DNA from: Neocallimastix lanati (nom. inval.)
Lineage: Eukaryota; Neocallimastigomycota; Neocallimastigomycetes; Neocallimastigales; Neocallimastigaceae
Direction of reading: 5' to 3'
Assembly (NCBI GenBank): GCA_016946835.1
Contig: JACVTC010000104.1
Location: 442,501 to 465,000 of the forward strand
DNA length: 22,500 nt
The notes beneath the pieces were generated by a model, which was not told where the DNA came from, ran no database searches, and worked only from the letters and a program-made list of their open reading frames with translations. A program made the translations under genes and the position numbers. This document shows positions 11,726 to 21,539 of the stretch, piece by piece (positions within the stretch are counted from its first letter, which is position 1; every line of letters starts with the position of its first letter).

Positions 11726-13312
11726 AAAATATTAATTTAAATATCTTTTGAAAATAAAAAAGAGTAAATATTATTATCTAATAAGTTATTTTACCATATT
11801 AGATATTATTAATTATAACTATAAGGATAAATTTTTTTCTTTTACAAAAGTTTTTTTAATTATATTTGAACTATCCACTACTTAAATATTTAAAATATTT
11901 TATTTGAATTTATCTTGATTTTAAAACTTTAAATATTTCTAAAAGTAAAATAAAGTAGTCATTTATTAAATTTTCAATCACTTTTCATTCCAAAAAAAAA
12001 AAGATACATTTTTACATCCTTTTTGTTATATATAGTATTCGTAATATTCATTTAATAATAAATTTTTAATCAATTAAGACTCTATGACTTCCGTTTAAAA
12101 AATAAAAAAAAATTTTTTTATTCATCTATTATTGAATATTAACTATAATATGATAAAAAAGGGACAGCATAATATATAAAAAATTTAACTCTTAGAAAAT
12201 AAATAAAAATTTGTATATAATGTGAAGTTTAAATATTTTAATACAAAAAAAAAAAAAAATTTCATAAAACTTTAAAAAAATTTTTTAGAGTTTATTTTAT
12301 TAGTTCAAAAAAAAAAAAAAAAAAAAATTTTTTTTTTAAGGTCTTTTTGAATTAAATTTTGAACAAATGAAAATACTCATCAAATAATGATTTTAAAGTT
12401 TCTTTTAGCAAAGTTTTATTTAAAAATCAAATTTGAAAATTAATTCAATCATAAAATACTAATGATTAAAAATAAGATAAAAAAAAAACGATTAACTGAG
12501 AAAAATGATAAAAGGTGATTTAAAATCTAAAGGAGTTGATATTAACTCTCTATTAAATTTCAATCTATAAATTTATTTTATATTTATTGAGTTTTTTTAT
12601 TTTTTATTCACTATAGTTATTAATAATTAAAAATATTAAATCTAAAATTCAGTATAAGAATTAAAAAAAAAAAAAAAAAAAAAAAAAACAGAAAACTTTT
12701 TCTTTAGATATAAATTTCAAAATAAAAAAAAAAAAAGAAATAAAAAATATTTCAATTTTTTTTAGAAACATTCAGTATATTACTGAAGAAAAAATGAAAT
12801 TATTTTTAATAATTTATTATTATTATAGATATTTTATGATATAATAATATAATATTATTATTTAAAATTATTTTATTATATAACTATTATTAAAATTAGT
12901 TTTAACTCCCCAAGAATATAACATGTAATACATAAAAATATAAATATTAATAAATTAAATAAATAAAATATATATACCAATATTCTTTTTTTTTTTTTTT
13001 TTTATTTTATTTTATTTTTATTTTTATTTATATTTTTATTCAAAAAAAATTAATAAAAATATTATAAATATGAATAATAATTTGATAATTTTATTATTTT
13101 CTATTATAATTAACTTTAATATTCTATTATTATTACTGATAAAAATAAACATATTAAAGTATTAATCGATGGTATATAATAATGATAATAATTGTTATTA
13201 TTAATAATGAAATGTTATATAATATTATTATCTATAATAAGATATCTTAATCATAATTTTTATTATTAATTTATATATATTTATTAATTAGAGATGTTAT
13301 ATTTTATAAATT

Positions 13313-14564
13313 TTAAAAACTAGAGAATAGAAAATATAGAGTTATACTGATGCTTAAATAATTTAGTAAAGCTTTTGATTTAATTGGCAATAGTAGTACA
13401 CCAGAATTTATCTGATGAATGGAATGTTCATCAGAGTAGACATATTCTGAAACTATTGTGGTAGAATTTGTTATAATGTATTCATTACTATTGTTATCTT
13501 TTATAATATTAATTATATCATCATCATCATCATCATCATCATCAATATCATTACTATTAATTCCTTGAGTGGCTTCATCTACATCATGTGTTTTATCTGT
13601 ACTGAACATACTTTTCTTTGTACTATGATCTATATTTGATCTGTACATACCTTCCTTATCACCAAGACATTCCGCTACAGTAACAAAATGGTAACCCTTT
13701 TCCCTTATACCACTTTTTTCAATAATCCATGGAACAATTTCGTTAACAGTATAATTTGAAGAATCATGTATCCGTATAAGATAGCTTTCTTTTTCTTTAG
13801 AGAATTCTTTCTTTAGGAAATCAATGGAATCTTCAATTCTTTGTTCAATTGAGCTAGAAGTTTTATCGTCCCAATCTTTCGTATCAGTATCCCATCGAAT
13901 TAGACGATAGTCCCATTCTTCAAGTTTCTCTTGACACCTTTCTCTACAAAGATCCTTTGGGGCACGAAGATAGCATGGACGATGTCCAATCATTTTTTCA
14001 ATGAAATCATTTCTTATCTTTAAATCTTTCTCAAATTCTTTCATATCCTCATCAAAAATTGTATAAGTAGAGGTAAGGGAGGCAATTTGAAATCCATGAT
14101 CATACGCTTTTTTCATTACCTTTTGAACTTCTTGAACTTCCTTAACAAAGGAATAACGGGATTTACTATCAAAGAAAAAAGTAACTTTAATGTCTTCTTG
14201 ATTGACTAAATAATTAACTAATTTTTTAGTATAGTAGTTATAAGGTCGTTCATTATCAAACTACTTAAAATAAAAAAAAAATATAATAATAATATTTATA
14301 TATATATATATAAATCAATTAAGTTATTAATTAAATTATGTTAAATATTATATTTTTATAATTTGAAAAAACCTTCAATAAAAATTTTCTTTTTCTTTTT
14401 CATTTTTAATTATTTTAATTTTTACTTATATTTTTATTTTTATTTTTTTTTTTATTATTTTATTTATATATTTTTCTTTTTTAAATTTTAATTATTACCA
14501 ACTAATTTATTTTATTTTATTGTTTTATTCTATATATCATTTTATATAAATTTTTTATATCTTC

Positions 14565-14616
<52 letters not shown>

Positions 14617-14805
14617 CAATTCAATTTCATTACTCCTTAATATAAAAATATTTTAAAAGTATTTATTTTTTATATATAATAGAGATAAATACATTACAGT
14701 TAAAGCAACTGTATTTTTTTCAGAACACGAATTAACAAATTCAGACTTAACTAAATTTGAAAACGTTCTCAATAAAATTATTAAAAAAATATTTAAAATA
14801 CTCAT
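13313..14805 (-). CDS. Secreted CE4 (polysaccharide/chitin deacetylase) family protein, probable pseudoenzyme
   Basis: Exon 1 is 14805-14698 and exon 2 is 14260-13313, giving 351 residues. Residues 1-21 are a signal peptide (hydrophobic core, likely cleavage after LVKS). The NodB fold follows: KNTVALTFD, IKVTFFFD, HGFQIAS, RAP (135-137), RLIRWDTDTKDW (155-166), YLIRIHD (196-202), FVTVAECLG (228-236). Active CE4 enzymes bind zinc through the second Asp of TFDDG and two His of H-x3-H. Here TFDDGPY reads TFDNERPY and the His motif reads SLTSTYT, so the ligands are Asn39, Leu98 and Tyr102. Asp38 (catalytic base position) and motif-5 His201 remain. After the domain come a Ser/Asp-rich stretch with nine Asp (276-284), then INSG and a hydrophobic C-terminus ending LYFLFSSF, typical of a GPI signal. 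The start ATG follows an A-rich leader; AATAAA lies 28 nt past the stop (13280-13285). Catalysis is unlikely; a wall or chitin-binding role is possible. Confidence 0.85.
13517..13543 (-). repeat. (GAT)9 repeat encoding nine Asp
   Basis: A perfect trinucleotide run, ATC on the + strand, encodes Asp276-284 of the deacetylase-like protein, between its folded domain and its C-terminal hydrophobic segment. Confidence 0.85.
14261..14697 (-). other. 437-nt intron splitting the CE4 catalytic motif
   Basis: On the minus strand the donor is GTAATG at 14697-14692 and the acceptor TAG at 14263-14261. Splicing joins GCT TTA ACT to TTT GAT AAT in phase 0 and recreates the family motif VALT-FD. Read-through would stop after about a dozen codons. 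The intron contains a 46-nt homopolymer (A on the + strand, 14570-14615). The join is supported by domain continuity with the CE4 family, not by transcript data. Confidence 0.85.
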
Positions 14806-15023
14806 TTTTTTTTTTTTTTTTTTTAAATAGATATAAATAATAAAATATGTTAAAATTACTATGCTATGTAATTTTTGTATTCTTTATGAAATAGAATATA
14901 TACCATGAGTTAAAAATGAAAGATAAAAAAAGATAAAAATAAAAAAAAAAGGTTAATTGAACATCTTTTATATCTAAATGATTTTATTATAAGTTTGAAT
15001 TCTTAATGAAAAATGGAGAAACC

Positions 15024-15058
<35 letters not shown>

Positions 15059-15133
15059 TTTATATTCAATATATCATAATTATAATATTTTTTATATACT
15101 ATTTTTTGTTTTTTTGTTATTATTAACATAATA

Positions 15134-15181
<48 letters not shown>

Positions 15182-17428
15182 AATAAGGACTAATGTATAA
15201 ATAAAAAAAATTAAAAATAAATAATATATATATGATTTAAAAAATATAAATATATAAATTAGAAAATTTATATAAAAGATTTTATTAAATAAAAGAAAAT
15301 TAAACTTTATAAATAAAATTTTTAAATATTATTTATAAATTATATATATAATCACATTTAATCAAAATCAAAAATCAAATAAAATAAAATAAAAAAGAAG
15401 TAAAAATTTAATATGATTATAATCTATACAATAATATATTAATTAAAAATAAAATTTTTTTTTATTATTTTAATTATTTTTTACTTTAATTATTTATTAC
15501 TTTTCTTAATTAGATCAGTTTAAAAAAAAAAATAATAATTTATGGCATATTATACTATTTCTATGGCATTTTTTTTTTTTTTAATATTAAAAGATTATTT
15601 GTTTTAATAGTATACCAAAGAAACTTCTGTTTTAATATTATTAATAGAGATAATATTAGAATTTATGTTAATATATTATAGTTTATTTTTTATTTTTATA
15701 GAATTTTAAAATTATTTGTTTATATATCAATTATTTCATATTAAGGAAGCTTCTTAATTAAACCATAAAAAATCAAAATGAATGTTTTTATGGCATTTTA
15801 TCTTATTGGCTGACATTCCTTATATATTAAAAATTGAAATTAATTATATTAAATAAAATAAAATATATTGTAATATATTAAGTCAAATAATTTGCATTTT
15901 ATTTAATAAAAAATAAGCTCTATATATTATATTGTTTCATTTTTTTACATAAAAATATTAATTTATTTTATTAACTATTATGATTTAATAATAAATAATA
16001 AATAAATAAATAATTAAATAAATATATAAATTTTAAATAATATAATTTATAACTTAATAATATTAATAAATTTTGATTATTATAGTAGATATAATGGATT
16101 TATAAGCTTCGATATTAAGTTGACTTCTAATAATATTATAAATATCAAATATTATAATAAAAAATAAAAAAAGAATTATATATAAATACAAATAATTTCA
16201 AAATCCATTAAAATTTGTTTATACTATATTAAATACTGTAATATTAATCAATATTTTGTTTTGTATTTGAATGAATAAAAAAATTTTTAATTTTTATTTT
16301 TGTATATACAATATATGTATATATTTAAAACTTTTTTTGGAATGGAATATTAAAATTGTTACGTATTTATTATTTATTATATATAATTTATTATATAATG
16401 ATAGTAGTAGTAGTAGTAGTAATATTAAAACAAATACTGATATAATATTTTACGATAGTATAAATTATATAGTTTTAATATTTTTAAATTTATATCAATT
16501 ATTAGATATTATTTAAAGATAAATTTTATCATCATCCATTATATAAAAAATTCTTTTAATTTTAAATTATTAGAGAGTTTTCTATTATATATTATTATTG
16601 CAATTATTTAATTAATATATATATATATATATATATATTTTATTTTTAGACTATTTTATAAACTATTTTCATTCTAATTTTTTTTTTTTTTTTTTTTTTT
16701 ATTTAGACTATTTTTTTTAGGCTATTTTTTTTATGCTATTTTCATTGTATTTTTTTTTTTTAAGATTATTTTTTTTTTTTTGATTATTTTTGTTCCAATT
16801 TGTTTTTTTAGACTTTTTTTTTTTTTTTTTCTTTTTTGACAATTTTCTGATAGATTTTTCCTCCTTCATTGGTTAATATCCTCCAAATTTATATTTAATT
16901 TGACTTGTTTTTTCATAATTCTTTTTTCCGTAAAACTTTTTTATAATATTTTCTGGTTAACTATAATAGTATAATGGTATAATGAATACATTTTTTATTT
17001 ATAAAATATTATATTAAGTGAAACCTATTTTTATTTATTTATTAATTTTCTAATAATTATTAACATTTTTATTAATATTGTTTTTAAAACTTTATTAATA
17101 TTATATATTATATATATATTATATATACAAAATTAAAAATTTATAATATTATTTCATTTTATTAATGATTTATAATAATTATATTTAAATTAAAAAAAAA
17201 TTTTTTTATTTAATTTAAATATATGTTTTTTATTACATACAAATTAATAATTAACTTCTTTTAAATAAAATTGTGAATTATAGTAAAATTACATATATCA
17301 ATAATATTTCACTTTAAATATTTATTATATATATACTTTTTTTTTGTTTTTTGTTTTTTATTGAGTCTAATTAAAATCTCAAAATTAAAAATTTATTTAA
17401 CTTATTTTCAAAATAATAACATAATAAT
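14806..17428. other. AT-rich intergenic DNA between the CE4-like gene and the retrotransposon
   Basis: No convincing gene is seen. Homopolymers include T24 just upstream of the CE4 start, A29 (15024-15052), T39 followed by A9 (15136-15183) and T23 (16678-16700). A slightly less AT-rich patch at about 15540-15830 has three ATGGCAT-type words, and 16648-16750 has degenerate tandem repeats. On the minus strand of about 16800-16960 there is a Lys-rich frame (FYGKKNYEKTSQIKYKFGGY, stop, PMKEEKSIRKLSKK) that may be a decayed coding relic. The 81-codon + frame at 16271-16516 is low complexity, with a (TAG)n-derived Ser tract, and I do not regard it as a gene. Confidence 0.65.
16648..16750. repeat. 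Degenerate tandem repeat of RNCTATTTT units
   Basis: Units AGACTATTTT, AAACTATTTTCATT, AGACTATTTT, AGGCTATTTT and ATGCTATTTTCATT occur in series, separated by T runs including T23. The order suggests two larger copies, each ending in CTATTTTCATT. No function is apparent. Confidence 0.55.
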
Positions 17429-17696
17429 TGTTAAATATAACATTTAAAATCAGAAATGATATTTATATTTTATTATGTGTTTATTTATTTTGTCTATTGC
17501 TTTTACATTAAGAAAGACCTTCTTCATTTAAAAACATGCCATTACATGTTATTTATAATTATTTTCTGTAGTAATCTAAACATTATTGGAAACATTTAAC
17601 GTTACACTATATGATACTATCGAATAAAAATATTATACACTTAATAATGTAATATAATGTGTAATGAAATTAAATATATAATTGTGATATCTAACA
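17429..17696 (-). repeat. 3' LTR of the copia element (268 bp)
   Basis: On the minus strand the LTR begins TGTTAGATATCAC at 17696, directly after the polypurine tract, and ends ATATTTAACA at 17429. The termini are inverted repeats (TGTTAGATAT against TGTTAAATAT, 9 of 10) with the canonical TG..CA ends. Several AATAAA-like words lie in its second half. The outer boundary was set by the terminal repeat alone, because the second LTR is not available. Confidence 0.8.
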
Positions 17697-17707
17697 TTCC
17701 CCCTCCC
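17697..17707 (-). other. Polypurine tract, plus-strand primer of the copia element
   Basis: GGGAGGGGGAA on the minus strand abuts the TGTT of the 3' LTR. It is the only strongly G-rich stretch in the window and lies between the pol stop codon (17718-17720) and the LTR, where the primer for plus-strand DNA synthesis is expected. Its intactness contrasts with the broken coding region. Confidence 0.88.
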
Positions 17708-17717
17708 TTGGGATTTC

Positions 17718-19100
17718 CTACATTTCCATGATGAAATCGATAAAGTATTTAAGCATGGGTCCAGTTATACTTTTGGTGAATGGATCTGCCGTCATTGAGT
17801 CAGAACCAATGAATATTAATTTTATTTCATTTTTTATAATTTCATCTTGAATATATTTGTATTTTATGCCCATATATTTTCATCGTCCCTTTTGGTTTTC
17901 ATTTTCAGCTATATTCTTACATGGTTTATTATCTATTCTAATATTAATTATAATATTTTTTTTTGTTGAATATTTTATTTACTAATTTTTCTTATCCATA
18001 TAGCTTGTTTTGTAATTAATTTCCATGATAATGGACTATTTCCTAATGCAAAAAAGAATCCTGAAGTGGATCTTCCTTTAATTTCATTGTTAGCTAAATC
18101 TGCATCACAATAAGCTCTTAAAAATTTTTCTTTCTGTTATAATGAATTGAATAGTTCTTTGTACTTTTAAGGTATTTTAACATTTGAATACCTGCATTCA
18201 AATTAGCCTTTGTTGGATTCTCAGAAAATCTTGCATCTTGATTTACTGCAAATAACTATATCTGGGTCTTGTTTTTATTGATACATATAATAGAGATCCA
18301 ATCAATCTTTTATAATCAGTTTTGTTAATTCTTTCAGAGTTTTCTCTATCTTCTAATTTTGCATTAATACATGGTGTTCTAGTTATTTTAGTACTGCTTA
18401 TATTATAGTTAGTTAGCATTTTTTCAATATAATCCTTTTAATTAATTTTGTAGTCTTTATTTGCTTTAATTATATATTAATTCCTGATGATTATGTTTGC
18501 TATTTTATCTATGGAGACTTTGTATTTATGTTTTATCTTTGAAAAAACTTTGGTAATTTCATTATTCTCTCTTGCAATTGATATATCATCAACATAGAGT
18601 GTTAGTAATAAGTATAATTTATTATTATTTTTATATTTACCAGCTTGTTTAGAGAGCCTTTTGTAATAATACATATTTTTCCACAATGGAAGTTTTTATC
18701 ACCGATTGTTATTTGAACATAAATTTTCTTATCTAGATTAGCATTAATATATACAGCTTTAATATCGGTTTGTCTTAAATCCCATTTATATATTGATGTA
18801 ATTGCAATTGATAATTTAAAACTATCCATTACTATTGTAGGAGAATAGGTACAGATGAAATCATCTCCTTTAATTTGTTGAAAAACCTCTGATGACCAAT
18901 CCTGCTTTATATATATCATTATCTTTAAATAGTAAAAATCTAATTAAAATCGAGTGGTTTAATACCTTCTGGGATACTTTAGTTTTTCACAAATTTTTAT
19001 AACATTATTTCCATATATTTTTTGCAATTCTTTGCCTATTGTATCTTTCTTTTTAACGGCATTTTCTGAATTCATAACTTTTTCATAATTCTTTGGAATT
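17718..19100 (-). pseudogene. Broken copia reverse transcriptase and RNase H
   Basis: From the N-terminal side: a fragment like the start of RVT_2 (NYEKVMNSENA, about 19080-19030); then DWSSEVFQQIKGDDFICTY; the first catalytic Asp in QTDIKAVYINANL (codon at 18764-18766); then the YVDD motif (18585-18596, LTLYVDDISIA). The two Asp sites are about 59 codons apart, whereas copia enzymes have roughly 85-90. The text jumps from SKQAG to YLLLTLYVDD, so about 25-30 codons were deleted. Frames change at about 18602-18686. Downstream are YKRLIGSLLYVSIKT and the RNase H motif YCDADLANNEIKGRSTSGFF (Asp at 18104-18106). The end is IFIGSDSMTADPFTKSI, then TAG at 17718-17720. It cannot encode a working enzyme as it stands. 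Confidence 0.9.
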
Positions 19101-20399
19101 AATGTATTAATATTATTAATACTATTTCTCTTGTGCCTTTCATTTTCATTTAAATCTGTTTTCCTCTCAAAAAATGATTTTTTTTTTTAATGTAGGCATT
19201 CTATCTTTCTTTTCTTCATTCGATAGATATTTTTTTTCTTTTTTAATTTTTCGATAGTTTTTTTTTTTTTTTTTTTTATCAATTTTATCAATTTTGTTTA
19301 CTTGCTTATCGAAAATTTCATTATTCCTTTTAATATTAAATTTAATATCTTTTTCTTTAGTTTTCCATAATTTTCTTTTTATCTAAAGTTTTCCAGATCA
19401 CTAAAACTGTCTTCAGATTCATTTTCAGAATTATAATAGTCTTTAATTTTAATATTTTCATATATATTTTATTATTCTCTAAATTTAATTTTTCATTTGT
19501 CTTCCTATTAATCAGATTTTTTAAGCTTGTTTTTAATTTTATTTTCTGTTTTACAATTTCATAATTATTAAGGTTGGATTTAGATAAATTTTTATAATTA
19601 TTAAGATTTGAAATTTTTTAAAAATTTTTATTAAAATTTTTATTAAAAAAAAAATTTTTTTTTTCCACAATTTTCGTTCAAAAAAAAAAAAAAAAAAAAC
19701 ATTTTTTGTGTTTTTTTATGCCTTTTATGGTATTATCGTTATTTCTATTAATAATATTATTATTTTCATTACTTTTACAATTATCATGTAGAATTTTGAC
19801 ATGGCTTTTATTTGATGTGATTTTTATACTTTCTATAATTTTTGAATTTTTAAGTATTTCCTTTTGATTTTCAGCTAGTTTTTTGATCTTCATTAATATT
19901 TAATTTTCATTAATTTTTTCGTTTTGTATGAATTACTATCTAACATATTTTCATTATTGTATTCATCTATTAAATCTATATTATTTTCAAGATTTAATTT
20001 TATTCTGTTTGCTTTCATTCGTTTCAAATTCATTATGTTAAATGGATATTGACTAAATTGATGTTGTAAGTGTTGTTCCCTCCAGAGTTTGTTTATTTGA
20101 AGGATTTGTGGAATGAAAAAAAAAAACTAGATTTGCCAAGTGAGCCTTGTGTACTTTCATTGAAATATGCATCACGAACTATAATTATTATTTTTGAAGT
20201 AATGTCGAGGACATAATAACCAGAAGAGTTTGATGAATATCCAAAGAAAATACCATGATTTTAGTATTATTTTCAAAAATTCCTTGTTTGTATCTATTAA
20301 GAAAAAATACTTTCACATCCAAAAAAAAACTCTAAGTTTAGATATATCAATTTTCTTATTGAAAAATACATCTTTCTGGAATTTTAAAATTAATTCCAT
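19101..20399 (-). pseudogene. Lys/Asn-rich integrase C-terminal to reverse transcriptase linker of the copia element
   Basis: This lies between the integrase core and the reverse transcriptase. In copia polyproteins this part is a poorly conserved, charged integrase tail. Minus-strand fragments are rich in Lys, Asn, Glu and Ile (for example NSKIIESIKITSNKSHVKIL at about 19840-19790), with frame breaks at T/A runs such as 19680-19700 and about 19260-19277. No catalytic motif is expected here and none is seen. Confidence 0.7.
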
Positions 20400-21009
20400 G
20401 ATGCAGATTTAAATTGTATAATATACATGCACATTTAATAGCTTCATCCCACAAGAATAGGTGATAATTTAGTAGCACTATGTAATGTTTTCGAACAGGT
20501 ATCTAATGTCTGATTAATTCTTTCAGCATAACCATTTTGTTGGGGATTATTTGGTGTGGAATGATTAAATGCAATTCCATTATTTTTAAGATAATTTTTA
20601 TAAAATTAGAGTTATTATATTCTAAACCGTTATCAGGTCTTAACTTCCTTTATGCTGTAACTTCAAGGGGTTATGGAATTTAATAAGTTTATGAAATTCA
20701 ACAAATTTTTGTACTGCTTCAGATTTATGTTTCAGTAAATAAGACCAACATTTTCTCTTGTAGTCATCTATATATATTATTATAATATTTGTATCCAACG
20801 ATATCAGTATTCACTATTTGTAATGGTAAAGTACTCTTGTTAATTGTTTTATTAAATGTTTTTTTTTTCTTGATTTTTAATAATTTTGCAGTCTTCACAA
20901 TTTATATTATCATTCTTTTCTTTTCTTTCTTAATGTTGTCGTTTTCTAAAAAAAAAAAAAAAAAAATTTTTTGAAGATTTTGATTGTTATAGTGACCTAA
21001 TCTAACATG
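20400..21009 (-). pseudogene. Broken copia integrase: HHCC zinc domain and DDE core
   Basis: The N-terminal zinc-binding domain has HVRLGH (20992-21009) and CEDC (20888-20899 region). The core begins LPLQIVNTDIVGYKY, with the first catalytic Asp at 20803-20805. KRKCWSYLLKHKSEAVQKF follows, then the second Asp in LRPDNGLEYNN (20632-20634), then STPNNPQQNGYAERINQTL with the catalytic Glu at 20522-20524. All three DDE residues are recognisable. The second Asp and the Glu lie in different frames because of a 1-nt shift in an A run near 20585, and a further shift follows near 20445 (LSPILVG-stop against LWDEAIKCACILYN). Confidence 0.9.
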
Positions 21010-21179
21010 TTATAATTTTTAATTAACATTATTTATATTATATATAATCTATATCTTTCATTGGACTTATATTTAAAGTAAAAAAGTTTTTATTATTTGC
21101 ATAGATAGTAGTATTTAGTTTACAATTTTTAAATATTTGGAGTCTTTCTTTATTGTTGCACATTTCCATTACTAAATTA

Positions 21180-21425
21180 AAGCTTTTTTTTTTTACATAC
21201 GTAATGAGTGAAAATTAAATTATTTTGTATGCTTGGAGCATAAAACACTTCTCCAATAGAAAAATTTATTATTTTTATATACTCCTGTTGTACATACTCT
21301 GTTTGTATTATTCTATCAGATTGTCTATTTGGGTATGTAATCCCTCTATTTGTAGCTTCCTCAATGTTTGATAATAATTTTATTTTTTTTGGATAAGTTG
21401 ATTTCTGTTCCACTATCAATGATTT
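21180..21425 (-). pseudogene. Broken copia aspartic protease
   Basis: The active-site motif IIDSGTEINLS lies at about 21390-21423 (Asp codon 21415-21417), corresponding to the DSGA-type motif of retrotransposon proteases. After a frameshift in the following A run, the domain continues in another frame: LLSNIEEATNRGITY, then INFSIGEVFYAPSIQNNLIF, which matches the usual end of the domain (VLYVP...NLIS). A stop directly precedes the active-site frame. Confidence 0.85.
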
Positions 21426-21539
21426 ATGATTATTTGATTGATATTTTCCTTATCATTATTTTCTTCTTTTAAAATTTTCGGGCTTTTACTTTATTGACCT
21501 TTATGTTCCTAGGAGTTATTGAACTGTTATTAAAAAATT

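Larger units (their letters stand above)
6947..13312. other. 6.4 kb AT-rich intergenic region without recognisable genes
   Basis: I checked both strands and found no recognisable protein, rRNA or intact tRNA. The part just above 6947 is the transcription factor promoter. The rest is A/T-only or nearly so, with T30 at 7304-7333, (AAT)n at about 7814-7845, (TAA)n-type repeats at about 9170-9400, (ATATAA)-type repeats at about 9840-9900, (GTTT)n at about 11701-11725, and several A or T runs of 17-25 nt (for example near 9988, 12304 and 12662). Open frames here encode only Tyr/Ile/Leu/Phe/Asn low complexity and are artefacts of base composition. A tRNA-like motif at 10240-10284 and an inverted repeat at 10441-10557 are listed separately. 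Confidence 0.75.

Noticed and set aside
16271-16516. Plus-strand frame of 81 codons that could look like a small membrane protein
   Set aside because: Composition equals the A/T background, the Ser tract comes from a (TAG)n run, and there are no splice or family signals.
20230-20974. Plus-strand frames of about 60 codons inside the copia region
   Set aside because: They lie opposite integrase motifs that read clearly on the minus strand.
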